From Bacillota bacterium (lineage in GTDB: Bacteria > Bacillota > Clostridia > Lachnospirales > Lachnospiraceae), in contig JAEZPG010000105.1 in NCBI GenBank assembly GCA_023413555.1, positions 1-57,358 of the forward strand: a stretch of DNA of 57,358 bases, given 5' to 3'. Both the position numbers and the translations under genes were made by a program. The notes beneath the pieces are model-generated. The model did not search any database. It saw nothing but the letters and a program-made list of their open reading frames with translations, and was not told the DNA's origin. Below, piece by piece: positions 15,784-24,665 of the stretch. Position 1 is the first letter of the stretch. The number at the start of each line of letters is the position of its first letter.

Positions 15784-16682
15784 TTTCCTACTACCTCCAC
15801 AAACATATCTTCTAGTGTTGCCTCCAACCGTTCTAGACGCTGCACAGGAATACTGTGTTGGGACAAACATTGCATAATCTGAATCATATCCTTCTCATTT
15901 TTTTGGGATAATAGTAACTTCGTTTCAGTTTCCTTTGTACTCTCTGGATAAAGTGGGGCAAATAAACTCATATCTTTAGCATTATAAAATTCGATTTCAA
16001 TGCTATTGCCTTTACGCATATTCTTTATCTCTTCTAAGGTCCCTGAAAGGGCGATATTTCCTTCATGCAAAAAGGCAATATGGTCACAGATTCGCTCAAC
16101 ATCTGTGAGAATATGAGTAGAAAATATAACGGTTGTATAATCTTTTACTGCCAAGAGAATATCTAATATTTCTTTTCTACCAATTGGGTCCAAGGCAGAA
16201 GTAGGCTCGTCGCAGATAAGAAGCTTTGGGCTGTTTAAAAGGGCTTGGGCAATACCTAGTCGTTGCTTCATACCACGGGAGAAGCTATGAATCCGTTTGT
16301 TAGCAGTCTTAAGTCCTACTAATTTCAACAATTCATCTATTCTATGCGTAATAATTTTTTTATCCATTCCAGTGATCTCACCACACAAGGTTAGATATTC
16401 TGTTGGTGTCATAAAACCATAGAATTCTGGTACATCAGGCAGATAGCCAATGTACTGATTGGTGTAGTTTTGTCCATAGGATACCAACTTGTTGTTGACT
16501 ATAATATCCCCAGAATCAGCTTTTAGTAGCCCCAGAATCATCTTCATGGTAGTGGTCTTACCGGCGCCATTTTGCCCAATAAATCCGAAGATAGCATGTT
16601 CAGGGACGGAGAAACTTAAATTGTCTATTACTTTGTTAGCTCCGAAGGACTTAGATAGATGAGAAATCTCTAAAATATTCAT
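15780..16682 (-). CDS. ABC transporter ATP-binding protein
   Basis: A cytoplasmic ATPase of 300 residues. Walker A is GQNGAGKTT, the signature FSRGMKQRLGIAQALL, Walker B LLICDEPTSALDP, and the H-loop FSTHI. The C-terminal 80 residues (from about 220) resemble the accessory region of exporters such as BcrA/CcmA-type ATPases. Its start shares one base with the stop of the PLDc_N gene (TAATG), and its end overlaps the permease gene, so the three are coupled. It likely works with the ABC-2 permease in export or self-protection. Confidence 0.9.
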   Translation of the reverse strand: MNILEISHLSKSFGANKVIDNLSFSVPEHAIFGFIGQNGAGKTTTMKMILGLLKADSGDIIVNNKLVSYGQNYTNQYIGYLPDVPEFYGFMTPTEYLTLCGEITGMDKKIITHRIDELLKLVGLKTANKRIHSFSRGMKQRLGIAQALLNSPKLLICDEPTSALDPIGRKEILDILLAVKDYTTVIFSTHILTDVERICDHIAFLHEGNIALSGTLEEIKNMRKGNSIEIEFYNAKDMSLFAPLYPESTKETETKLLLSQKNEKDMIQIMQCLSQHSIPVQRLERLEATLEDMFVEVVGK

Positions 16683-16888
16683 TATTGCTCCTCTCTACCT
16701 AAAAGAAAATATAGGATAGGCCCAATATATTCCATTCCAACAATAGCAACTATGAGCCAAATGGTTCGATTGCCTCTCTTGTAATTTTTGTGTGTCAGTA
16801 TATGCCATAATGTATAGGCAAGTAAAGCTAATTGTACTACAATGAGTGGAATCAATAAGGGTAGCATATCTGATAAATTAGTGGGCAT
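16682..16888 (-). CDS. Small membrane protein with PLDc_N-like domain
   Basis: A 68-residue protein with two hydrophobic helices (LLIPLIVVQLALLAYTLWHI and TIWLIVAIVGMEYIGPILYF). The ending GPILYFLLGREE is typical of the phospholipase D nuclease N-terminal (PLDc_N) family, which in small proteins stands without a catalytic domain. It lies between the XRE regulator and the ATPase with 1-nt junctions on both sides, so it belongs to the operon. In related operons such proteins accompany ABC exporters; the exact role is unknown. Confidence 0.8.
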   Translation of the reverse strand: MPTNLSDMLPLLIPLIVVQLALLAYTLWHILTHKNYKRGNRTIWLIVAIVGMEYIGPILYFLLGREEQ

Positions 16889-16889
16889 A

Positions 16890-18014
16890 TTATTTTACCT
16901 CCATAAGCTTATTTTTTAATTTATGGTACTCAGGTTCCTCTTCTAGAACTTCAAAAGCAGGATTGTTAAGAAGACACCGGATATCCGCTACTATAAATTT
17001 TCGGTCACGTGGGGCATTCTCATCAATTCCCATTTGCGCAAACTGATCTTCAATGGCATTAAAGTAATCATCGCCATGAAGAGTAATATTATCTTTAGAT
17101 AATAGATAAATCATATTATTAATACATGTTCGTAAATTCTTAATTGCTTTCTGTTTTTCACCCTGTATGGCATAGACTAGGGCAGCCTGATAATAAAATA
17201 CACCTGAAGCATTGGGATTCAGAACCTCTAGGTGATAGGTTTTTATAAGTGTATGAATTCGGCAAATAGTTTCTTCACATACAGATAAATCCTTACTATA
17301 TAAGCTGAGATATATTGTCGCAGTACTTACTAAAGCAAGTAAGTGGTTATACATGTTTACCTGTGCTAAGCCGCCGGCTTTTTCTAGTTCTCCTGTTAAC
17401 AAATATGCTTGGATTAATAGGGTATCACTTTGAGTAACAAGTCGATTTGGTCTTACAACATCCTCTAAGGAATCAATTACTTCACGTCCCTGGCCTAGCT
17501 GAAGATTAACAATAGACTTGAGAATCATAGCATCACTGCATATAGCTAAATCTTTACAGTTTGAAATAATATGTGTACAAAGCAAAACAGTGGATTCCAG
17601 TATTTCTGTTTGTTTTTCTTGGCTTCCAGCTAACATAAAGTGATTGATCCAGAGGCGGCACATCTCCTTTAGGAAAGAATAGCAGTTGTGATATTCTTTC
17701 ACTAGTCTGTTGCATTTATCCATAGCTTTTTCAAAGGGTAACGTGGCAAAATCATTTGCGATCTCATGATATAGTCGAAGGATTTGTTCTTTACTCAGTT
17801 GAGGGTTATAGCCTAGAAGTTCATCTACTGTAACATCAAAGAAAGAAGCAAGCTGTGGAAGAACGGTAATATCAGGAGAACTCTGTCTGGTTTCCCATTT
17901 AGAAACAGAAGCTTTTGTAACTCCAACAAAATCTGCAAGCTGTTCTTGGGTTAATTTTTTCTCGCGTCTGAATCGTACGATATTCTCCGCAATACTTAAT
18001 TGGTTCAATTTCAT
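16890..18014 (-). CDS. XRE-family transcriptional regulator with helical C-terminal domain
   Basis: A 374-residue cytoplasmic regulator. The N-terminal helix-turn-helix (about 8-62) has RFRREKKLTQEQLADFVGVT and KASVSKWETRQSSPD. The long C-terminal part is helical and TPR-like, as in regulators that sense small molecules or peptides. AAAGGAGG precedes ATG 18014. It is the first gene of an operon with the PLDc_N protein, the ATPase and the permease, and probably controls their expression. The inducer is unknown. Confidence 0.86.
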   Translation of the reverse strand: MKLNQLSIAENIVRFRREKKLTQEQLADFVGVTKASVSKWETRQSSPDITVLPQLASFFDVTVDELLGYNPQLSKEQILRLYHEIANDFATLPFEKAMDKCNRLVKEYHNCYSFLKEMCRLWINHFMLAGSQEKQTEILESTVLLCTHIISNCKDLAICSDAMILKSIVNLQLGQGREVIDSLEDVVRPNRLVTQSDTLLIQAYLLTGELEKAGGLAQVNMYNHLLALVSTATIYLSLYSKDLSVCEETICRIHTLIKTYHLEVLNPNASGVFYYQAALVYAIQGEKQKAIKNLRTCINNMIYLLSKDNITLHGDDYFNAIEDQFAQMGIDENAPRDRKFIVADIRCLLNNPAFEVLEEEPEYHKLKNKLMEVK

Positions 18015-18127
18015 TTCCTCCTTTCCAATATCACAATTATAGTTTGATTTTTAATGAAAGGCAATGGAGTAAAAAGATATTTCAGTAAACAAAATCAACC
18101 ATTAGGATACTTTGTGACAAGAAAAAT

Positions 18128-18152
18128 GATGTAGTCCAATGGGAACTACATC
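18128..18152. terminator. Terminator hairpin, mainly for the minus-strand ABC operon
   Basis: GATGTAGT pairs perfectly with ACTACATC. ATTTTTC follows on the minus strand and GTTTTATT on the plus strand, so it can work both ways. On the minus strand it lies about 190 nt past the 18345-19148 permease gene, beyond an intron relic. Confidence 0.7.
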
Positions 18153-18164
18153 GTTTTATTCGGA

Positions 18165-18323
18165 TACCTATGTGCATTTGGAAGCAATGGAAGAAACCTA
18201 AGACAAAGATGAGTTACCTTCTTAAACGAAGAGGTCCGAGGCCTTGGCACATAAAGTGTCGTGTACCAACCGGTACGCCCGTGCTGTGAGAGGATGGCGG
18301 TTAGTCACCGCCTCCTACTCGAT
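18165..18323 (+). mobile_element. Relic of a group II intron (3' end only)
   Basis: The stretch at 18170-18289 translates as MCIWKQWKKPKTKMSYLLKR and then breaks off. The IWKQWKxPKT motif marks the maturase-specific domain of group II intron reverse transcriptases. It leads into a domain V-like hairpin (CGTGTACC-AACC-GGTACGCCCG, about 18258-18283) and a domain VI-like GGCGGTTAGTCACCGCC stem (18296-18312), ending CTACTCGAT, as these introns often end. The reverse transcriptase body and the 5' intron are absent, so this is dead DNA left by deletion. The surrounding gap of 18015-18344 holds otherwise only one terminator. Confidence 0.68.
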
Positions 18324-18344
18324 TAGCTATGTATTAATAATGAA

Positions 18345-19148
18345 TCAGGAACCAGTTCCAGAATATCTTGTTGCACCATACATCCATACCTTGTAGCTTA
18401 GAACAAAGAAGGCTACTCCTATTACAGGGGTGAAAAAGGATAATATATGTATCTTATCTGATCGAAGGAAAAACAAGCTTGGGTAGTAGGCAACAAAACT
18501 AATCGGAATGATAAAGGTAAAGATAAACTTAAAAACTTTATTAAAGATGCTAGTTGGATATTTAGCATAATCAGTAAATCTAAAAAAAGTAACCATTACA
18601 TATGCAGAGTTCAATATCCAGAAGCAGGTAGATGCAGCTAGATTCATTATACTAATCATAATCAGAGAAGCTGAGATGAATGTAATAATTAATAATATAA
18701 TATTGATAAAAGATAAGGGTACTCCGATATGACACCAGGAATAAATCAACAGACCAAGGCCCATCGCAAATTCACCAAGGCCTTTTGGATCGAATACTTC
18801 AGAAATATAATAAAAGTACAGATTCATTGGACGAAAACAATATTTTACGAAATCCCCGTTATATACATAGGTTCTTAAGTTCCAGTTGTTGTCAAAGAAA
18901 CATTGCATAGGAGTTAAAGCCATAAGAGAGAATCCATAGAGAAATAGAATTTCGTAAAAGGTCCAACCATTGATATTATCAAAGTTTTGAAACATAATCC
19001 AGAATACAATAAGACCTGACAGATTCATAAAAATCATCCCTAACAGGGATATGATAAAATCGGCTCGGTAACTCATTTTGCTTTTTAAGTCTTGCGTTAA
19101 TATTTTTAAATAAATTCTAGAATAAAATATAAATTTACTCTTTATCAT
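18345..19148 (-). CDS. ABC-2 family permease (ABC2_membrane_6 type)
   Basis: A 267-residue membrane protein with six hydrophobic segments, including SYRADFIISLLGMIFMNLSG and YEILFLYGFSLMALTP. The YNGDFVKYCFRPMNLYFYYI region is typical of the DUF990/ABC2_membrane_6 permeases (COG3694/COG4587). ATG 19148 is preferred over 19163 because GGAGG lies 8 nt before it. It is the third gene of the operon ATPase-permease-permease. The substrate of these three-gene systems is not established. Confidence 0.85.
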   Translation of the reverse strand: MIKSKFIFYSRIYLKILTQDLKSKMSYRADFIISLLGMIFMNLSGLIVFWIMFQNFDNINGWTFYEILFLYGFSLMALTPMQCFFDNNWNLRTYVYNGDFVKYCFRPMNLYFYYISEVFDPKGLGEFAMGLGLLIYSWCHIGVPLSFINIILLIITFISASLIMISIMNLAASTCFWILNSAYVMVTFFRFTDYAKYPTSIFNKVFKFIFTFIIPISFVAYYPSLFFLRSDKIHILSFFTPVIGVAFFVLSYKVWMYGATRYSGTGS

Positions 19149-19152
19149 TCCA

Positions 19153-19950
19153 TCAGCCTCCATTCACCGTAATCTTTTTTAGGGACTGTTTCCAGAAAAG
19201 AGTCGCACATATCAATAGTATAACCAACCACATAAACTGGGTGGCATACATTTTTCCAAGAGTAGTTGCTGACAGATCATTATGAAGTAGAATCTGAAGC
19301 GGAGTATGATAAATCGACTGAAAAGGAAGACATTCCACTACACCTCGTATTCCGTCTGGAAAAAAGGCCAGAGGTATACTGGCTCCGGATAAAAGCCCAA
19401 TAATAACTTCTTTCATTATATTAATTCCCCAAGCAGACTGTGTATATAGACATAGAGTCCCAATCATCATATTGATTAGATGATTAATAATAAATCCAAG
19501 AAGAAAGGCAGGAATAAAATAAAGCAGATTACCACCAAGAGGGATTCCACACCCTGAGACATAATAGACTATAATAGCAGTTGGAAGGAATACAACAAGG
19601 AAATTTATTACTACTGCACCAGAGTTGTTAAAGAACATATAAGCCCCGAAGCGAATCGGTTTCAGCAGGAGTAGGACAATGTTTCCTGCTTGTATCATAT
19701 TTCCCATTTGCCATACAAGATAGACCTCTAGCACACTAACTAAGGAGCCAGCGAGAACAAGATAAAGCATGGTGTCAGAAAAGGTCATTCCATTTACAAT
19801 TCCATTAGGGGAGGAGTTAAAAATTGCCTTCCATAGGAAGTATACTACAATCAGATAAATGATATTGCCGAAAAAAGATACAAACAAGCTGACGCGTAAT
19901 ACTAGGACATCCAAGATTCCAGCTTTTGTCAGTGTAAAATATTTTTTCAT
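19153..19950 (-). CDS. ABC-2 family permease (ABC2_membrane_6 type)
   Basis: A 265-residue membrane protein with about six hydrophobic segments. GMTFSDTMLYLVLAGSLVSV and NMIQAGNIVLLLLKPIRF match the sister permease at the positions typical of this family, and VECLPFQSIYHTPLQILLHN is another family block. ATG 19950 follows the ATPase stop directly. Together with the 18345 permease it probably forms a heterodimeric channel. Confidence 0.85.
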   Translation of the reverse strand: MKKYFTLTKAGILDVLVLRVSLFVSFFGNIIYLIVVYFLWKAIFNSSPNGIVNGMTFSDTMLYLVLAGSLVSVLEVYLVWQMGNMIQAGNIVLLLLKPIRFGAYMFFNNSGAVVINFLVVFLPTAIIVYYVSGCGIPLGGNLLYFIPAFLLGFIINHLINMMIGTLCLYTQSAWGINIMKEVIIGLLSGASIPLAFFPDGIRGVVECLPFQSIYHTPLQILLHNDLSATTLGKMYATQFMWLVILLICATLFWKQSLKKITVNGG

Positions 19951-20997
19951 TTATTTTACACCTCCCTCGTAGATTTTCTTGATTACGCTCTCTGTGGAGA
20001 TGTCTTGAAGCTGAATATCGCAAATAGGCTTTTTCTCCTGAATCGCATTCATAATGCTCATGACATTCTGCTCTTCCTCATTTAATAAGACATCTATCCA
20101 GTCTTCATTGACAAAGACATGAATAGTACTTGCTGGAAAACGGGTATCTATGTACTCCTGGAGCCAAGTAACTTCTTTGTCCAAATCATTTTTAGTTAAC
20201 GCTGCTCCATCCTTGGTAAATCTTATCTTCATGGTGCGGTAAGCACCAAATAAGGTTCTAAGGTTTTCAATATCCGAGTTATATAGTATCTTGCCTTTAT
20301 CAATGATAACGGTCCTCTCACATAATGCATCCACGTCTCCCATGTCGTGGGTAGTAAGAATTACTGTAGTATTCTTCTGTTTATTCAGCTCCTTTACCAA
20401 GTCACGTATTTTACTTTTCATAGACACATCTAACCCGATAGTTGGTTCGTCTAAGAATACAACCTGGGGATTATGTAAAAAAGCAGCCAGTATATCACTT
20501 AAGGTTCTCTGGCCCAATGACATTTCACGAACCGGTTTATGATACAATGCGCTTGCCTCTACTAGGGAATCATATAACTCTAGCATATCTTTGTAACTCT
20601 GGTTACTAACTTCGTATATATCCTTTAGAATTTTGAAGGATTCAATCAAAGGTAGTGCCCACCACAATTGGGTACGTTGACCGAATACTACCCCAATATT
20701 TTTAGCGTTTTTAGTACGATTTTTGTAGGGTTCCACCCCGTTTACCAGTATACTACCTGCACTAGGTTTAAGAATACCGGACATCATCTTAATCGTCGTA
20801 CTTTTCCCGGCTCCATTGGGACCAAGGTAACCAACTATTTCTCCTTTTGAGATGTTCATAGAGATATCATCTACCGCCTTGACTATCCTATAATCTCTGG
20901 AAAATAAGTCTTTAATACTTCCTTTTAATCCCTCATGACGGTTTAGAACTTTAAATTCTTTGGTAACATGTTCGATATGTATCGTTGTCTCGTTCAT
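19951..20997 (-). CDS. ABC transporter ATP-binding protein (COG4586-like)
   Basis: A cytoplasmic ATPase of 348 residues. Walker A is GPNGAGKSTT, the signature MSLGQRTLSDILAAFLHNP, Walker B VVFLDEPTIGLD, and the H-loop LTTHD. The N-terminal IHIEHVTKEFKVLNRHEG and the GVVFGQRTQLWWALP segment are typical of the ATPase of DUF990-type exporters. ATG 20997 (MNETTIHIEH) is chosen after AGGGGTGA; the frame extends 19 residues further up without a ribosome binding site. It heads the operon. Confidence 0.88.
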   Translation of the reverse strand: MNETTIHIEHVTKEFKVLNRHEGLKGSIKDLFSRDYRIVKAVDDISMNISKGEIVGYLGPNGAGKSTTIKMMSGILKPSAGSILVNGVEPYKNRTKNAKNIGVVFGQRTQLWWALPLIESFKILKDIYEVSNQSYKDMLELYDSLVEASALYHKPVREMSLGQRTLSDILAAFLHNPQVVFLDEPTIGLDVSMKSKIRDLVKELNKQKNTTVILTTHDMGDVDALCERTVIIDKGKILYNSDIENLRTLFGAYRTMKIRFTKDGAALTKNDLDKEVTWLQEYIDTRFPASTIHVFVNEDWIDVLLNEEEQNVMSIMNAIQEKKPICDIQLQDISTESVIKKIYEGGVK

Positions 20998-21193
20998 TAA
21001 AATCACCCCTAAACTTTTAGTATATGATGTCTCATAATATACAAAATTCAACATCAGTTGTTGGTTAGTGTATGGTTAATTTTTAAAGATTATTCTATCA
21101 AAGTAATTTGTATATGTAAAGAAGAGAATTACATTTATAGCAAATAAATAGGAGATGAATACTATAATATTGATAATAATTACGAGGTGAGGT

Positions 21194-22456
21194 ATGTACA
21201 GTTTACCGATGTTTTTGCTTTTGCTGGAAATTGTTAGGGGAAGGACACAGGCAGAAACAAATGGGGCAAAAGATATAGTTAAGTGCATGGAACAGTGGAA
21301 TGTATCAAAAACAAGCAATCGGAATCAGTTTCAGCTGATATTAACCAATAAAGAATATAGTATGTTATGTAAGATATCTACAGTGCCATTTCGTGTAAAA
21401 TACAGGCTGCCAATTATAGATTCTGTTGTAGTGGAAGCAGGTAATAGTGTGTTATTAGAGCCCTCTATCCATAATAATAAGGAAGTAGAGATGGATTCTA
21501 TTATTCAGGCTCAAATGAAGAGAGCAAGCTCCATTATACAATTGGATAGTGCACATGATAGGGGAATTTACGGGGAAGGTGTCGGGGTTGCTATTTTAGA
21601 TACAGGAATTTATCCGCATCCTGATTTTACCTCAGGGAAAAATAGAATCGTGGCATTTTATGATGTTATAAATGGGCGGAAGATTCCTTATGACGATAAT
21701 GGTCATGGTACTCATGTGGCGGGAATCATTGCTGGAAATGGAAGTGAGTCAAAGGGAGAGTATGTGGGAGTTGCCCCTAAATGTAATATTATCAGTGTTA
21801 AAGTTTTAAACCATAAGGGTAATGGAAATGTGTCTGATGTGTTAGAAGGTCTTCAATGGGTAGTAGATAATAAGAAACGATATAACATTCGGGTAGTGAA
21901 TATATCAGTAGGTACTGCAGCTACAGATGGTATGGATGAGGATTCTGCTCTGGTCCGGGGAGTTAATGCTGTTTGGGATGCAGGTATTATTGTAGTAGTA
22001 GCTGCAGGTAACAATGGACCAAAACCAAAGACAATTTCTACACCAGGAATCAGTCGCAAGGTTATTACAGTAGGCGCTTCAGATGATGATATTCCTGTGG
22101 AATTAGCAGGAACTAGGGCAAAGGATTATTCAGGAAGAGGGCCAACACAAGCTTGTATTAAGAAGCCCGATGTTGTTGCACCAGGCTCCAATATTGTCTC
22201 CTGTAACGCATCACGAGGAAAGAATGCATTATCAATATTTGGTAATAGAAGAGACTACTCCATGTACACAGTCAAAAGTGGAACATCTATGGCAACCCCG
22301 ATTGTTTCAGGAGCCATAGCTTTACTGCTAAGTATATATCCTGAGATGACAAACCAGGAAGTAAAACTGCGTATAAAGAATAGCACAGTAGATCTGGGCC
22401 AGTCATGGAGTAAGCAAGGATGGGGGCTGTTAAATATCAAGGATTTATTGAGATAA
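21194..22456 (+). CDS. Subtilisin-like serine protease (S8 family)
   Basis: A 420-residue protease. The triad is complete: Asp136 in VAILDTGIYPH, His171 in DDNGHGTHVAG, Ser365 in SGTSMATPIVSG. The oxyanion Asn is in VVAAGNNGP. About 100 residues precede the catalytic domain and could act as a propeptide. The first 15 residues are hydrophobic (MFLLLLEIV), but no clear signal-peptidase site follows, so the location is open: a short or poor signal, or an intracellular enzyme as in several clostridial S8 peptidases. GAGGTGAGGT precedes ATG 21194. It appears to be transcribed alone. Confidence 0.92.
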   Translation: MYSLPMFLLLLEIVRGRTQAETNGAKDIVKCMEQWNVSKTSNRNQFQLILTNKEYSMLCKISTVPFRVKYRLPIIDSVVVEAGNSVLLEPSIHNNKEVEMDSIIQAQMKRASSIIQLDSAHDRGIYGEGVGVAILDTGIYPHPDFTSGKNRIVAFYDVINGRKIPYDDNGHGTHVAGIIAGNGSESKGEYVGVAPKCNIISVKVLNHKGNGNVSDVLEGLQWVVDNKKRYNIRVVNISVGTAATDGMDEDSALVRGVNAVWDAGIIVVVAAGNNGPKPKTISTPGISRKVITVGASDDDIPVELAGTRAKDYSGRGPTQACIKKPDVVAPGSNIVSCNASRGKNALSIFGNRRDYSMYTVKSGTSMATPIVSGAIALLLSIYPEMTNQEVKLRIKNSTVDLGQSWSKQGWGLLNIKDLLR

Positions 22457-22479
22457 ATACTACCAAAAATATTTGTTAT

Positions 22480-22497
22480 TTACGACGATAATCGTAA
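22480..22497. promoter_or_regulatory. Inverted repeat before hemerythrin, similar to the rubrerythrin site
   Basis: TTACGA-CGATAA-TCGTAA is a 6+6 bp inverted repeat 91 nt before the hemerythrin start. Its reverse complement, TTACGATTATCGTCGTAA, shares TACGATTAT...TCGTAA with the repeat at 12866-12880. A shared oxygen- or metal-responsive regulator is an inference. Confidence 0.45.
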
Positions 22498-22587
22498 TCT
22501 AAAAAAAATATAGTATAGCAGATAATAATATGATAAAATATAACTGATATAGTAAGTTATACCCTAAAAAAAAATGGGGGCATTGAT

Positions 22588-23025
22588 ATGTTTGATTTTA
22601 AGTTTGACTGGAAAGAAGAACTTAATACGGGCATAGAAGCCGTTGATCAACAGCACCAAGAGATGTTTCGAATAGTACGAGATATTGAACAGCTTTTAAT
22701 TATACACTGCATTGGGGTTACTGAGAAGCAGCTTTATGCCATAATTCGTGAGCTTCGTGAGTTTGTGTCCTATCATTTCTACGAAGAAGAGAAACTAATG
22801 AAAAAGTATAATGTATCTACTTATGAAGAACATAAAAAAAATCATAAGAGAATGGTTAAACTGATTGAAGGGATTGATATTCCTAAACTTGGGAGACAGC
22901 CTTATGAGCAATTGACCAAGATAAAAAAAGGTATTCAGGAGAATATTTTTGAGCACATGTTTAATGTAGATAGGATAATGTGCGAGGAAATTAAGGAGAA
23001 GATGAGGGAAAAGAAGATAGTATAG
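22588..23025 (+). CDS. Bacteriohemerythrin
   Basis: A 145-residue oxygen-binding protein with a non-heme di-iron site. It has the full ligand pattern: VDQQHQEMF, SYHFYEEEKLM, HKKNHKRMV, and EHMFNVDRIM with the last His and Asp. It probably buffers or delivers oxygen, or protects the anaerobic enzymes. GGGGGC before ATG 22588 is the ribosome binding site. It stands alone, with a terminator after it. Confidence 0.93.
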   Translation: MFDFKFDWKEELNTGIEAVDQQHQEMFRIVRDIEQLLIIHCIGVTEKQLYAIIRELREFVSYHFYEEEKLMKKYNVSTYEEHKKNHKRMVKLIEGIDIPKLGRQPYEQLTKIKKGIQENIFEHMFNVDRIMCEEIKEKMREKKIV

Positions 23026-23083
23026 GATTTAATTTAATGGGAATGATATTTTTGGAGAGTATAGACTAAGAGGAATATAATGT

Positions 23084-23120
23084 ATAATCCCTATGGGTAA
23101 CTGTAGGGATTGTTTTTTGT
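23084..23120 (+). terminator. Terminator of the hemerythrin gene
   Basis: AATCCCTA pairs with TAGGGATT across a short loop and is followed by GTTTTTTG. Confidence 0.82.
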
Positions 23121-23172
23121 GTAAAGTGACGTAGTAATATCAAAATCGGTTGATTTATAAAGGATTATACTT

Positions 23173-24525
23173 ATGAAAAGTAAGAGATTTCTTCTATATA
23201 TAAAATTTATCCTTCCCTCTGCCATTGGTGTATTTTTATTTATGTATCCGATTCAGTATAAGGACAATTATACAATTCCGATTGCTGTTTTATCTAGTTT
23301 AATGCAGAATGTATTGGAATCTGTAGTAAAATATCTACTTCTTATTATAATATTAGGCTCTTGTAGCCTTAGTATAGTTTGGGTGTTACTGAAGAAATAT
23401 TGGCCTACAAATAGGTTTCTATCTCATGGGTTTTTGAAAATATTGGCTGAAGTAAAGCCTATTTGGCTTGCTACAAGAATCATAGCGGCCATCTTTGTAG
23501 TCATTATTTATTTTGATAAAACCTCAATTGTAAATAACATGGACACAGGAGGTCTGGTTTTTTATGATTTGCTACCTATTTTATTTACCATCTTTTTTCT
23601 TGCCGGTATTACGTTACCATTACTCCTAAATTATGGCTTACTAGAGTTTACCGGGACACTTTTAATAAAGGTAATGAGACCGGTATTTGGCTTGCCTGGT
23701 CGAGCTGCCATTGATGGCATAACCTCTTGGTTGGGAGACGGTACTATTGGAGTACTTCTTACCAGTAAACAATATGAAGAAGGTTTTTATACAGAGAAAG
23801 AAGCTTGTATTATAGGGACCAATTTTTCTTTGGTATCAGTTACGTTCAGTCTGGTTGTCATTGACACAGTTGGTCTGGGCCATATGTTTCTTCCATTTTA
23901 TCTTACTGTTACCATTGCCTGTATCATTGCAGCGATAGTTATTCCAAAGATTCCTCCCCTTGCGACTAAGAAGAATTGCTTTATTACGGGAAAGAAGGCT
24001 GAAGTTGAACAGAAAGAAGAGTTGAAAACTGGAATCAAGCCTGCAACAGAGAATGCTTTGAGACGGGTAGCCGAGATTGATATTTTCAAATGCCTATGGA
24101 AGGAAGGTATCAAAAATGTACTCGAAATGTGGATTTCAGTTCTTCCTGTGGTTATGACCATTGGAACCTTTGCCCTGCTCATTGCTAGACACACCTCGTT
24201 ATTTACAGCGCTTGGTATACCATTTGTCCCATTTCTAAAACTCCTTCGCATCCCGGAAGCGGGAGTTGCTGCTCAGACACTCTTTGCTGGCTTTGCAGAT
24301 ATGCTTTTACCCTCAGTTATGGTGGCAGACATGGTAACAAGTGAACTAACTCGTTATGTGGTAGCAGTAGTGTCAGTATCCCAGCTTATTTACTTGTCTG
24401 AAGTCGGAGCTATGATCTTAGCTTCTAAGATTCCTGTAAGATTATGGGAACTTTTTGTCATCTTCTTAGAGAGAACCATCTTAGTACTACCGATTGCAGC
24501 ATTATTTGGACACCTATTGTTCTAA
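23173..24525 (+). CDS. YjiH-like membrane protein with nucleoside-recognition (gate) domains
   Basis: A polytopic membrane protein of 450 residues with about ten hydrophobic segments. LPGRAAIDGITSWLGDGTIGVLL and KLLRIPEAGVAAQTLFAGFADM (here split: the first at about 176, the second at about 355) are the conserved loops of the gate domain family. Proteins of the YjiH group in clostridia have this length and layout; their transported substrate is not known. AAAGGATT precedes ATG 23173. A weak GCCGTT/AACGGC hairpin follows at 24535-24576. Confidence 0.8.
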   Translation: MKSKRFLLYIKFILPSAIGVFLFMYPIQYKDNYTIPIAVLSSLMQNVLESVVKYLLLIIILGSCSLSIVWVLLKKYWPTNRFLSHGFLKILAEVKPIWLATRIIAAIFVVIIYFDKTSIVNNMDTGGLVFYDLLPILFTIFFLAGITLPLLLNYGLLEFTGTLLIKVMRPVFGLPGRAAIDGITSWLGDGTIGVLLTSKQYEEGFYTEKEACIIGTNFSLVSVTFSLVVIDTVGLGHMFLPFYLTVTIACIIAAIVIPKIPPLATKKNCFITGKKAEVEQKEELKTGIKPATENALRRVAEIDIFKCLWKEGIKNVLEMWISVLPVVMTIGTFALLIARHTSLFTALGIPFVPFLKLLRIPEAGVAAQTLFAGFADMLLPSVMVADMVTSELTRYVVAVVSVSQLIYLSEVGAMILASKIPVRLWELFVIFLERTILVLPIAALFGHLLF

Positions 24526-24665
24526 ATTAGGAGTGCCGTTATAGTATTGTATTATTAATATATTTCTACAACGGCCTTTCTTCCTAATGGGCCTTCATCT
24601 GATGTTTATTGACATGGATAACATTATTTGCTAAGATAAAATGTCAGAAGAAAGGAGTTGTCCAT

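Noticed and set aside
21076..21318. 80-codon hydrophobic frame on the minus strand between the ABC operon and the protease gene
   Set aside because: It overlaps the protease start, has no ribosome binding site and shows only AT-driven hydrophobic bias.
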